From positions 1 through 64,000 of the forward strand of contig JBOFFC010000146.1 in the NCBI GenBank assembly GCA_051648405.1: DNA of 64,000 bases, written 5' to 3'. The notes below the pieces were generated by a model. That model was not told where the DNA came from and made no database searches. It saw nothing but the letters and a program-made list of their open reading frames with translations. The translations under genes were made by a program, and so were the position numbers. Below, piece by piece: positions 50,869 to 58,647 of this stretch. Origin of the DNA: JBOFFC01 sp051648405 (GTDB taxonomy: Bacteria > Planctomycetota > Planctomycetia > Pirellulales > Lacipirellulaceae). The number at the start of each line of letters is the position of its first letter. The first letter of the stretch is position 1.

Positions 50869-51609
50869 ATGAACCGACTCAGCTCCCTCGTGGCGTCGCT
50901 CGTCCCTCAACAGCACGCTTTCGCCGGTTCGTACGGCGGCGCCCCATGGGCTTGGGAGGAGTCGGGCACACGGGTCGAAACGCGGGTTCAGACGTTCGCC
51001 CCGCAAGGCTACGAGCCGGGATACGCTTACCCGTTGCTCGTTTGGTTGCACGACCGCGGGTCGAGCGAGCGCGCCCTGCCGAAGGTGATGAAGCACGTCA
51101 GCGTCCGGAACTACGTGGCGGTCGCCCCGCGCGGCGTTGCGGGAGTAGACACGTTCGGCGCGAGAGAAAATCGCGGTTGGACCACCTGCCCCAACGGGGT
51201 CGAGAGCGCCGAACAAGCGGTTGCCGACGCGATCGCGACCGCCCGCGAGCGGTTCAACGTCCACCCGAATCGCGTTTTCGTCGCCGGCTTGGGAGAAGGG
51301 GGGACGATGGCCTTGCGACTCGCCCTGACGCGCCCCGAGTTGTTCGCCGGCGCCGCTAGCTTCGACGGCGCCCTCCCCCGGGGCGACCGGCCGCTGTCGC
51401 GCGTCAACCACGCCCGCCGCGTCCCGTTGCTGCTTTCTGCCTCGCGACACAGCGTGCGGTACCGCGAGCCGCGTGTATGCCAGGACTTGACGCTGCTCCA
51501 CGCGGCCGGCTTTCAAGTCGCCGTACGGCAGTACCCCGGAGACGAAGAGCTGACGACGGCGATGCTGTCGGACCTCGACCGCTGGGTCATGGATCGCGTC
51601 TGCGGCTAA
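50869..51609 (+). CDS. Esterase-like protein lacking the catalytic triad
   Basis: A 246-residue alpha/beta-hydrolase-fold protein resembling carboxylesterase/phospholipase and PHB-depolymerase-like proteins: YPLLVWLHDRGSSERA, VAVAPRG, VHPNRVFVAGLGEGGTMALR. At the nucleophile elbow, where the family has GFSQGG or GxSxG, this protein has GLGEGG, so the serine is Gly142. The late histidine segment (normally YPGGHE) reads YPGDEEL. Two of three catalytic residues thus appear missing, and a non-catalytic role (binding or regulation) is likely. No signal peptide is visible. The fold is well kept and no frameshift is present, so it is not an ordinary decaying gene. It may be transcribed with the TPR gene 74 bases downstream. 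Confidence 0.75.
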   Translation: MNRLSSLVASLVPQQHAFAGSYGGAPWAWEESGTRVETRVQTFAPQGYEPGYAYPLLVWLHDRGSSERALPKVMKHVSVRNYVAVAPRGVAGVDTFGARENRGWTTCPNGVESAEQAVADAIATARERFNVHPNRVFVAGLGEGGTMALRLALTRPELFAGAASFDGALPRGDRPLSRVNHARRVPLLLSASRHSVRYREPRVCQDLTLLHAAGFQVAVRQYPGDEELTTAMLSDLDRWVMDRVCG

Positions 51610-51683
51610 CGGCGCAGTCGGCGCCCCGGGTCGCAGCGCCGCCTCGATTGACACCCGGCGTCGCCGGCTTGTAGAAGCCGCGC

Positions 51684-54155
51684 GTGCCCGCCCCCCCCGC
51701 CGCCACCGAAGCTCCCCCCACAGCGCCGGTCGGCGTGATGCTCCGCGCCCGCGCTTGGGCGGCCGGGCATCCCAAACGGTCGATGGCGATCGGGTTGGCG
51801 TTCGTCGGGGCTATGGTCGCGACCGTCGTGGCCTGGGTGATGCTGGCCGACATCGCCGCGGGCCCGCCTCCGGTGACGATCGAGATGGCGCTCGAGGCGC
51901 TCGACGCCGGCGACAATGAGCTCGCCGAGTCGCTCGTCGAGCAGATGCAGACGCAGAATCTGATCCTACCAGGCGAGTACGGAGGTCCGCTGTTCGTCCT
52001 CGGCGCGATCAAGTGCGCCGCCGCCGACCTGCAATGGGCGCCCGAGCGCAAGCGGACCGAGTTCTTCGTCGCCTCGAAGTACCTGTCCGAGGCCCGCGCC
52101 ATCGGCTGGCCGCGTGATCGCGATTCGCAGGGCCTGTTCCTCCTCGGGAAGAGCCTGATCTGGAGCCGCCAGACGCGGCGCGGAATGGAGACGCTCGATT
52201 CGGCGCTCGAAATCGGGACCCCCGATGAGATCGACGCTCACCTGCTCCTCGCCGAAGCCTACTACTACGCAGGCGTTCCCAACTACTCGAAATCGATCGA
52301 GCACCTCGACCTAGCGCTCGACCACCCGGCGATCGACGACAAACGGCGCGGACCCGCGCTCTTGCTGCGGGCCAAGGCGCTCGCCAATCGACGTCGCTGG
52401 GACGAGGCTGAGGCGTCGATCACCGCTTCCGAGGGGGCCGTCGAAGCCTCGGATCGGCTCGTAACGCTCGGCAAGGTGCTCGTCGCGCGACTCGAGGCGT
52501 CCGTCGATAGCGACGACGCGGCACAGAACGCAGAGCGCGCCCGCAACGCCTTGGATCGCGCCAAGACGTTCGACAAGCTCGCAGAGATCAGCCGCGAAGC
52601 CGACTACCTCCTGGCTCGGATCGAGCAATTGACCGGCGACGAAGCGAAGGCCCTAGGCGAGTTCGTCGCGCTGCGCCGCGAGTTCGGCGCGACGACCCCG
52701 GGGGTCGCGGCCGCGATCGCCGAAGGAGACTTGCTGCTCGCTTCCGGCGACAGCGACGACGCCGTTGAGGCCTACCGACGAGGGCTCGAAGTGGCGGGTG
52801 AGCCGTCTGACTACCGCAGCGACGTGCTGCCGCTCGCCGAGTTTCGCAAGCGGGTCCGCCTTGCGCACTCGACGCTCATTGAGGCGGAAGACTACGCGGC
52901 CGCCTACCACCTCGCCGAGCGCGTCACGCCGATGCTCTCGCGCGTGACTCAACTGCGCCTACGGGCGAACACCCTCGCCGCTTGGGGCGAGCACCTGGTC
53001 ACCAGCACCGAGGGGTTCGCGGCCGACGAGATGCGCTTGCGTCGGATGGGTCGGCGCCGACTGCGCGACGCGGGGGTGGCTTCCGAGGAGCTGGCGCTGG
53101 CGCGTTTCGCGCACCGGGAGTACGGCGACCTCTTGTGGCAATCCGCCGACGCGTTCTACCGAGGGAACTCGTACTCGAGCGCTATCCGCATCCTCGAGCG
53201 CTACCTGCGCGCCGAGCCGGTCCAACGCAACGCGCTAGCGCTGCTGCGGCTGGGCCAGTCGCACGCGGCGCTCGGCGCAACCGCCCCGGCGCTTGCGGCG
53301 TACGAGGAGTGTCTCGAGTTTCATCCCGACGACACGTCGAGCTACCGCGCCAGCTTCGAGTGCGCTCGGGCGCACCGGATAGCCGGCAACACGAAGCGAG
53401 CCGAGGAGCTGCTGCGCGCTAACCTCCGTGGTTCGTCGATGACGCCCGAGAGCCCCGAATGGCGCGATTCGCTCTTTGAACTCGGCCGGCTGCTGATCGA
53501 CGAGGGACGCTACGAGGACGGCCTGAACGCGCTCGACGAAGCGGTGTCGCGCTACCCCGAAGTCACCGCGACGCGGATGGCCCGCTACCGAATGGCCGAC
53601 GCCCACCGGCGCCTCGCCGTGGGCCCGCTGGAGCGTTTGACGGCGGCGAAGACCGTCAACGAGAAGGAACGGGCCCGCGCCGAGGCCTACAGCCACCTCG
53701 AGGCCGCACTGGGGTTGTACGCCCTGGTTCGCGACGAGGTCCTGCTGGCCAACTCGGGGGACCTCCGCGACCGCGTCTTGCTCCGCAACTGCTACATGCT
53801 CGGCGGGGCGACGCTGTTTGACCTCGGGCGGTACGAGGAAGCGATCCGCGAATACTCGGACGTCTCGACGCTCTACCAGAACGAGCCGTTCGTGCTCGAG
53901 CCGCTGGTTCAGATCTCGCACTGCTGGCGCCGCCGACGAGACCCGGTGCGTGCCGCCGGCGCCATCATGCAGGCGAAAGGTCTGTTGTCGAGGTTGCCGG
54001 CGGACGCCGACTTTGCTACTTCCACCACGCTGAGCCGCGCCGAGTGGGTGCAGCTCCTCGACGAACTCGAACGCTTCCACACCCGCGCGTCACGCAACCG
54101 CTCCACCCCGCCTGCGCGCGCCGCTTCGGTCCCCGAGACCCCGACCACACGATGA
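51684..54155 (+). CDS. Membrane-anchored TPR-repeat protein
   Basis: An 823-residue protein with a Pro/Ala-rich start and one membrane segment (about 33-55). About 700 residues of helical repeats in TPR style follow: for example ALEALDAGDNELAESLVEQM, HLLLAEAYYYAGVPNYSKSI, and LLRLGQSHAALGATAPALAA further on. The last 30 residues are disordered. TPR arrays hold protein partners; the partner here is unknown. Its stop overlaps the start of the FlgN-like gene (ATGA), so it is tied to the flagellar plus-strand block and may assist flagellar assembly; that is inference. GTG start without a clear ribosome site. Confidence 0.8.
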   Translation: MPAPPAATEAPPTAPVGVMLRARAWAAGHPKRSMAIGLAFVGAMVATVVAWVMLADIAAGPPPVTIEMALEALDAGDNELAESLVEQMQTQNLILPGEYGGPLFVLGAIKCAAADLQWAPERKRTEFFVASKYLSEARAIGWPRDRDSQGLFLLGKSLIWSRQTRRGMETLDSALEIGTPDEIDAHLLLAEAYYYAGVPNYSKSIEHLDLALDHPAIDDKRRGPALLLRAKALANRRRWDEAEASITASEGAVEASDRLVTLGKVLVARLEASVDSDDAAQNAERARNALDRAKTFDKLAEISREADYLLARIEQLTGDEAKALGEFVALRREFGATTPGVAAAIAEGDLLLASGDSDDAVEAYRRGLEVAGEPSDYRSDVLPLAEFRKRVRLAHSTLIEAEDYAAAYHLAERVTPMLSRVTQLRLRANTLAAWGEHLVTSTEGFAADEMRLRRMGRRRLRDAGVASEELALARFAHREYGDLLWQSADAFYRGNSYSSAIRILERYLRAEPVQRNALALLRLGQSHAALGATAPALAAYEECLEFHPDDTSSYRASFECARAHRIAGNTKRAEELLRANLRGSSMTPESPEWRDSLFELGRLLIDEGRYEDGLNALDEAVSRYPEVTATRMARYRMADAHRRLAVGPLERLTAAKTVNEKERARAEAYSHLEAALGLYALVRDEVLLANSGDLRDRVLLRNCYMLGGATLFDLGRYEEAIREYSDVSTLYQNEPFVLEPLVQISHCWRRRRDPVRAAGAIMQAKGLLSRLPADADFATSTTLSRAEWVQLLDELERFHTRASRNRSTPPARAASVPETPTTR

Positions 54156-54640
54156 GCCTCGCCGCGACGCAATCCTTGGTCGGACTCGCCCGGCAGCGTC
54201 GCCGACTACTCGAGGCGCTCGGCGCCGTCGCCGAGCGGCAGGCCGAGCTCCTGGACGCCTCGGACACGACCGCGCTGTTGCAGCTCTTGTCCGCCAAGCA
54301 GAAGCTGATTGGCGCCTTGGGGGTCGTCGAGCGGAGCCTCGACCCGTTCCGCTCCGAGGCCCCCGAGTCGCGGACGTGGGAGTCCAACGAACAACGCGTC
54401 GCGTGCGCCGAAGACCTCGACGTAGGCTCGCGCCTCCTGAAGAGCGTCCTCGCCAGCGAGCGCGAACACGAGCGCGTGATCACCGCTCGGCGTGACGAGG
54501 TCGCTGGCCAGCTCGCAACGGCGAAGTCCGCGCACGCCGCCGCGTCGGCCTACCAACCGCACACGCGCCGGACCGGCGTGCTCTCGATGACCAGCGACTC
54601 GCTCTCGACGGCGCCCCTCGACCTGACCGCTGGCGCCTAG
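54152..54640 (+). CDS. FlgN-like flagellar chaperone (tentative)
   Basis: A 162-residue protein, helical for about the first 130 residues (LVGLARQRRRLLEALGAVAE, LLQLLSAKQKLIGALGVVER), with a repeated leucine/alanine pattern like FlgN, the chaperone for hook-filament junction proteins FlgK and FlgL. The C-terminal 40 residues are low complexity. FlgN proteins are poorly conserved, so length, helicity and position ahead of a flagellar regulator pair are the main evidence. The start overlaps the TPR gene's stop. flgK and flgL are not in the window. Confidence 0.5.
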   Translation: MSLAATQSLVGLARQRRRLLEALGAVAERQAELLDASDTTALLQLLSAKQKLIGALGVVERSLDPFRSEAPESRTWESNEQRVACAEDLDVGSRLLKSVLASEREHERVITARRDEVAGQLATAKSAHAAASAYQPHTRRTGVLSMTSDSLSTAPLDLTAGA

Positions 54641-54669
54641 TCTTCCACGTCCTCGCTCGGCGAACCCCT

Positions 54670-55578
54670 ATGTCGGCACTCCGCAATCCGTCGCATCAAC
54701 AAGATCGCAACGAAGCGGCGCCCTCCCCCCCTCCGCTGGCGCTGTATCGGCCCGACGAGCAGTCGCCGCCGGTCGAGCTCGCCGACTTGCTCGAAGCGTG
54801 GGGCGCCGCGACCGAGCGGCTGGAGCGCACGCACGCCCAGCTCCGCGACGAGGTGGCCCGGCTGACGTCCGAGCTCGAAGTGAAGAACCGCGAGCTCGCC
54901 CGCAAGAACCGGCTTGCCGACCTAGGCGAAATGGCGTCGCACGTCGCGCACGAGGTCCGCAACAGCCTCACTCCGGTGACGCTCTACCTGAGTCTGCTGC
55001 GGCGGCGGCTGGTCGGCGACGCGGCGGCGCTAGGGGTCCTCTCGAAGGCCGAGGCGGGCTTCACGGCCCTCGAAGCGACCGTGAACGACCTGCTGAGCTT
55101 CAGCACACACCGCCATCCGCAGTGGAACGGGTTCCTGGTCGGCGACATGATCGACGAGGTCTGCGACTCGCTCGCCCCACAGTTCGACGCCCAAGGGGTC
55201 GAGGTCGAGATCGACGTCCCGCCGAACACTGTGCTCGTGGGGGACCGCGAGCTGCTGCGTCGCGCGGTGCTGAACCTGGTGCTCAACGCGCTCGACGTGA
55301 TGCCGCGCGGGGGCGAGCTTGTCATCACCTCGTACCAGAACGGCAGGGGCTTCGAGCTCGAAGTCGCCGACAGCGGCCCCGGGCTGACCGACGAGCAGAA
55401 GCAACGCGTCTTCGAGCCGTTCTACAGCACCAAGGAGACCGGCACCGGCCTCGGGTTGTCGGTCGTGGCGCACGTGGCCGAGGCCCACGGCGGCCACGTG
55501 ACGGCCGCTAACTGCCCCGAAGGAGGGGCGGCCTTCACGGTCTACGTCCCGCGCCGCACTGCGGGAGCCGCGGCATGA
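54670..55578 (+). CDS. Sensor histidine kinase (FleS/FlrB-like)
   Basis: A 302-residue soluble kinase. A coiled-coil stretch (about 45-85) leads into the HisKA domain with the phospho-acceptor His94 in MASHVAHEVRNSLTPV. An HATPase domain follows with the N box RRAVLNLVLNALDVM, the G1 box DSGPGL and the G2 box GTGLGLSVV. There is no membrane segment and no recognisable sensor domain, as in FleS/FlrB kinases of polar flagellar systems. It overlaps the response regulator gene by four bases and would phosphorylate its Asp61. The signal is probably a cytoplasmic assembly cue, by analogy. Confidence 0.88.
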   Translation: MSALRNPSHQQDRNEAAPSPPPLALYRPDEQSPPVELADLLEAWGAATERLERTHAQLRDEVARLTSELEVKNRELARKNRLADLGEMASHVAHEVRNSLTPVTLYLSLLRRRLVGDAAALGVLSKAEAGFTALEATVNDLLSFSTHRHPQWNGFLVGDMIDEVCDSLAPQFDAQGVEVEIDVPPNTVLVGDRELLRRAVLNLVLNALDVMPRGGELVITSYQNGRGFELEVADSGPGLTDEQKQRVFEPFYSTKETGTGLGLSVVAHVAEAHGGHVTAANCPEGGAAFTVYVPRRTAGAAA

Positions 55579-57017
55579 AGACGGACCATCAAGAAATCCG
55601 ATCGCCGCGCGTCTTGGTGGTCGATGACCACGCCACGGCTCGCCAGTCGGTGGTCGATGTGCTCGGTCACTGCGGCTACGCGGCGACTCCCGCGTCGAGT
55701 GGCGCCGAGGCGCTCGCGGCGCTCGCCGCCGCTCAGTTCGACGTCGTGGTCACCGACCTGCAGATGCCCGGCATGAGCGGGCTGGAACTGATCCGCGAGA
55801 TCGAGCGGCGACGCTTCCCCACCCAAGTGCTGATGGTCACTGCCCACGCCAGTATCGGGACGGCCGTCGAAGCGATGCGGCTCGGCGCGTTCGACTACCT
55901 GGAGAAGCCGTACGACGCCGACCGCCTCGAGCGGTCGGTCGCTCGCGCTGTGGCGCGTGGATCGATCCACGCCGGCGAGAACCCCCTCGACGCCGACCCG
56001 CTGGCCGCGACGCCGCTACTGGTCGGATCGAGCCCGGCCATGATGCGGCTTCGGGCCGAGATCGCCCGCGTCGCGGTGACCGACGAGACGGTCCTGCTGT
56101 GCGGCGAGAGCGGCGTCGGCAAAGAGCTGGTCGCCCAGACGCTGCACGGCGCGAGCCGCCGGGCGGCCGCGCCCCTGGTGAGCCTCAACTGCCCGGTGCT
56201 GTCCGAACAACTAACCGAGAGCGAGCTCTTCGGCCACGTGCGCGGCGCCTTCACGGGGGCCGACGCCGACCGCATCGGTCGATTCGAGATGGCCCACGGC
56301 GGCTCGCTGCTGCTCGACGAAGTCACCGAGGTGAACCTCGGGCTGCAAGCCAAGCTGCTGCGCGTGCTTCAAGAGCGGACGTTCGAGCGCGTCGGTTCGA
56401 GCGAATCGCGGAAGGTAGACGCCCGCGTGCTGGCGACCACCAACCGCGACCTCGCCGCCGAGATCGCGGCGGGTCGGTTCCGCGAGGACCTTTACTACCG
56501 CCTCGCGGTGCTGCCGGTCCACGTGCCGCCGCTGCGCGAGCGGGAGGGCGACGTGCTCGTCCTGGCGGACCACTTCCTGCGCGGCGCTGCGGCGCGACTC
56601 GATCGGCCCGCAATCACCCTCACGGCCGGCGCCCGCGAACTACTGGCGGCGTACAACTGGCCGGGCAACGTCCGTGAGCTGCACAACGTCGTGACACGAG
56701 CCTGCGTGCTGTCGCCGAGCGACGCGATCGCGGCGGACCTGGTCGGGCCGTGGTTGCAAAGCTCGAAGGGGAAGTCGTTCGCCCCAGCGGTAGTCCCGAC
56801 GCCGGCGCCCGCTCTCGAACCCGTCGTCTCGGAGTTGGCCGGTGGCATGCGACTGGAAGAGGTCGAGCGACAAGTGATCCTCGCGACGCTGCGGAAGCAC
56901 GACGGACACCGCGTGCGGACCGCCGAGGCGCTCGGGATCGGCGTTCGCACGCTCAGCGGCAAGCTGCGGATCTACGGCGTCGCGCCCCGCGACAAAGGGA
57001 CGGCTGCCGCCGCCTGA
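55575..57017 (+). CDS. Sigma54-dependent response regulator (FleR/FlrC-like)
   Basis: A 480-residue NtrC-type activator. The receiver domain (10-125) has acidic residues Asp17 and Asp18, phosphorylation site Asp61 (VVTDLQMPG) and the late Lys in EKPYDAD. The AAA+ domain (about 145-385) has Walker A GESGVGKELVAQTLH, an intact sigma54 contact loop GAFTGAD, Walker B SLLLDEVTEV and LYYRLAVLPVHVPPLRER. A Fis-type HTH lies at the end (RTAEALGIGVRTLSGKL). It follows its kinase and is directly upstream of a good -24/-12 promoter ahead of flgB, which it probably activates, as FleR/FlrC do for class III genes in Pseudomonas and Vibrio. Confidence 0.92.
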   Translation: MKTDHQEIRSPRVLVVDDHATARQSVVDVLGHCGYAATPASSGAEALAALAAAQFDVVVTDLQMPGMSGLELIREIERRRFPTQVLMVTAHASIGTAVEAMRLGAFDYLEKPYDADRLERSVARAVARGSIHAGENPLDADPLAATPLLVGSSPAMMRLRAEIARVAVTDETVLLCGESGVGKELVAQTLHGASRRAAAPLVSLNCPVLSEQLTESELFGHVRGAFTGADADRIGRFEMAHGGSLLLDEVTEVNLGLQAKLLRVLQERTFERVGSSESRKVDARVLATTNRDLAAEIAAGRFREDLYYRLAVLPVHVPPLREREGDVLVLADHFLRGAAARLDRPAITLTAGARELLAAYNWPGNVRELHNVVTRACVLSPSDAIAADLVGPWLQSSKGKSFAPAVVPTPAPALEPVVSELAGGMRLEEVERQVILATLRKHDGHRVRTAEALGIGVRTLSGKLRIYGVAPRDKGTAAAA

Positions 57018-57183
57018 CGCGCGTCGGTGACTTCGGAGGGGGGCTGTCGGCAACCCTCGCCGGATGCTGGCGGCAGGTCCTGCCGATCGGCCGAAGCCGC
57101 GCTGCGCGGCGGGCGAATCGCGCGTTCACCATTTCCCCTGTTCTGCCGAGCCCACGCGTCCGTGGGCCGTCGCCGTGCGCCGT

Positions 57184-57199
57184 TGGCACGCGCGATGCA
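57184..57199 (+). promoter_or_regulatory. Sigma54 (-24/-12) promoter for flgB
   Basis: TGGCACG-CGCG-ATGCA matches the consensus TGGCACG-N4-TTGCA at all but one position, with GG (57185-57186) and GC (57197-57198) exactly ten bases apart. Transcription would begin near 57210, about 30 bases before the flgB ATG at 57241. Confidence 0.85.
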
Positions 57200-57240
57200 C
57201 TGTCGGCTTTCCTAAACCGCCACGCTTCGCGAGGCTCGCC

Positions 57241-57732
57241 ATGACGCCCGACGTGTTCTCCAACTCGACGCTCCCGATGCTCGAGCAGGTCGTGCAGTTC
57301 ACCGAGGCACGGCACGGCGTGCTCGCGGGCAACCTTGCGAACCTGAACACTCCCGGCTACAAGACGCGCGACCTTTCGCCCGAGAAGTTCGAGCAAAGCC
57401 TCAAGGACGCGATGCAGCAGAGCCGACAGCCGCGAACCTCCGCGGGCGCGAGCGTCGGGGAAGCGGCGGTGCTCGCCGAGCGGGGGATTGCGGCGAGCGG
57501 ACTGATCACGGCGCGTAACAGCAGCGGCCCCGAGCGCGGCCTCGACTTCGAGGCGCTCGAAGGGGTCCGCGACTCGATGCGCGCGATCCTGCACCACGAC
57601 GAGCGCGACGTGAGCCTCGAACAACAAGTGACCGAAGTCGCCAAGAACCAAAGTAAGCACAACCTCGCCGTATCGCTGATCGCGCAGCAGTATCGCCTGC
57701 TCCGCTCGGCGATCAGCGAGGGGCAGCGCTAA
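57241..57732 (+). CDS. flgB: Flagellar rod protein FlgB
   Basis: FlgB forms part of the proximal rod. The 163-residue protein has the rod-protein N-terminal motif LAGNLANLNTPGYKTRDL (about 29-46) and a C-terminal helix VSLEQQVTEVAKNQSKHNLA, which are the paired ends typical of rod and hook subunits. It is a little longer than the usual 130-140 residues because of a low-complexity middle. It is the first gene of the flgB-flgC-fliE-fliF-fliG-fliH-fliI-fliJ operon, behind the sigma54 promoter. The start at 57241 is chosen; upstream extension to 57064 would cross the promoter. Confidence 0.94.
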   Translation: MTPDVFSNSTLPMLEQVVQFTEARHGVLAGNLANLNTPGYKTRDLSPEKFEQSLKDAMQQSRQPRTSAGASVGEAAVLAERGIAASGLITARNSSGPERGLDFEALEGVRDSMRAILHHDERDVSLEQQVTEVAKNQSKHNLAVSLIAQQYRLLRSAISEGQR

Positions 57733-57773
57733 ACGCGGCACACTCACCGTAAGCCTCAAGCGGCGACCTTCCC

Positions 57774-58184
57774 ATGCACTCCGCGCTCGACGTCAGCACC
57801 AGTGGTTTGGTCGCGCAACGGGCGCGGCTGGACGCGATCTCGGCGAACCTCGCCAACATGTCGACGACTCGCAACGAACGAGGCGAGTTGCAAGCCTACC
57901 GCCCGCGTTACGTGACGTTCGCCGAGGACCCTTCAGTCCGGACCCACGGAGGGGGCGTCGGCGTGCGCGTGGACGGCGTCGAGACCTCGACCGAGGCGCC
58001 CGACTTACGGTACCAGCCCGGCCACCCCGACGCCGACCCGCAGGGCTACGTCGCCTTCCCCGCGATCGACATGACGGCCGAGTTCGTCAACGCCCTCGAA
58101 GCGACGCGTGCGTACGAGGCGAACATCGGCGTGATCGAAGTCACCAAGGAGCTCGGCCGCCAGACGCTCGAGATCCTGGCCTGA
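57774..58184 (+). CDS. flgC: Flagellar rod protein FlgC
   Basis: FlgC is a proximal rod subunit. The 136-residue protein has the N-terminal STSGLVAQRARLDAISANLANMSTT and the C-terminal FPAIDMTAEFVNALEATRAYEAN, with length as in the family. It follows flgB after 41 bases and precedes fliE, the normal order. The export signal is presumed in the N-terminal helix. Confidence 0.95.
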   Translation: MHSALDVSTSGLVAQRARLDAISANLANMSTTRNERGELQAYRPRYVTFAEDPSVRTHGGGVGVRVDGVETSTEAPDLRYQPGHPDADPQGYVAFPAIDMTAEFVNALEATRAYEANIGVIEVTKELGRQTLEILA

Positions 58185-58216
58185 GGCCGCTCGCCCCCCC
58201 AACCCACGAGCCCGCG

Positions 58217-58537
58217 ATGTCCCCCCTGTCCCTCGCCTCCGGCGGCCCCCGCGTGCTGACGCCCAGCGCGATCGGCGCCGACGGCGCGCTCGCAAGTCCG
58301 ATCGAAGCCGAGGGGGGCGGGGCATTCCAAGACCTGCTCATGGACTCGATCAAGAGCGTAAACGGCATGCAGCAGGACGCCGACCGCGCGGTCGAGTCGC
58401 TGTTCACCGGGGGCGACGTCAGCCCCGCCGAGGTGCTGACCGCCGTCCAGAAGGCCGACATGGCGTTCCGCATGACGATGCAGGTCCGCAACAAGCTGAT
58501 GGACGTCTACCGCGAGATCCAAGAGGTGCGCGTCTGA
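58217..58537 (+). CDS. fliE: Flagellar hook-basal body protein FliE
   Basis: FliE links the MS ring to the rod. The 106-residue protein has a variable N-terminus and the conserved C-terminal part, with SPAEVLTAVQKADMAFRM and MQVRNKLMDVYREIQEVRV. The length is standard. It lies between flgC and fliF in the operon. Confidence 0.93.
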   Translation: MSPLSLASGGPRVLTPSAIGADGALASPIEAEGGGAFQDLLMDSIKSVNGMQQDADRAVESLFTGGDVSPAEVLTAVQKADMAFRMTMQVRNKLMDVYREIQEVRV

Positions 58538-58647
58538 CGACGCGACCGCGACCGATCAGCAGTCGGACGTCAGCGAGACGGCCCCACCCCCAACGAGACC
58601 CGGCGTCGCCGACAGCCGACCGCCGATAGCCGCAAGCCCAACGCGTT

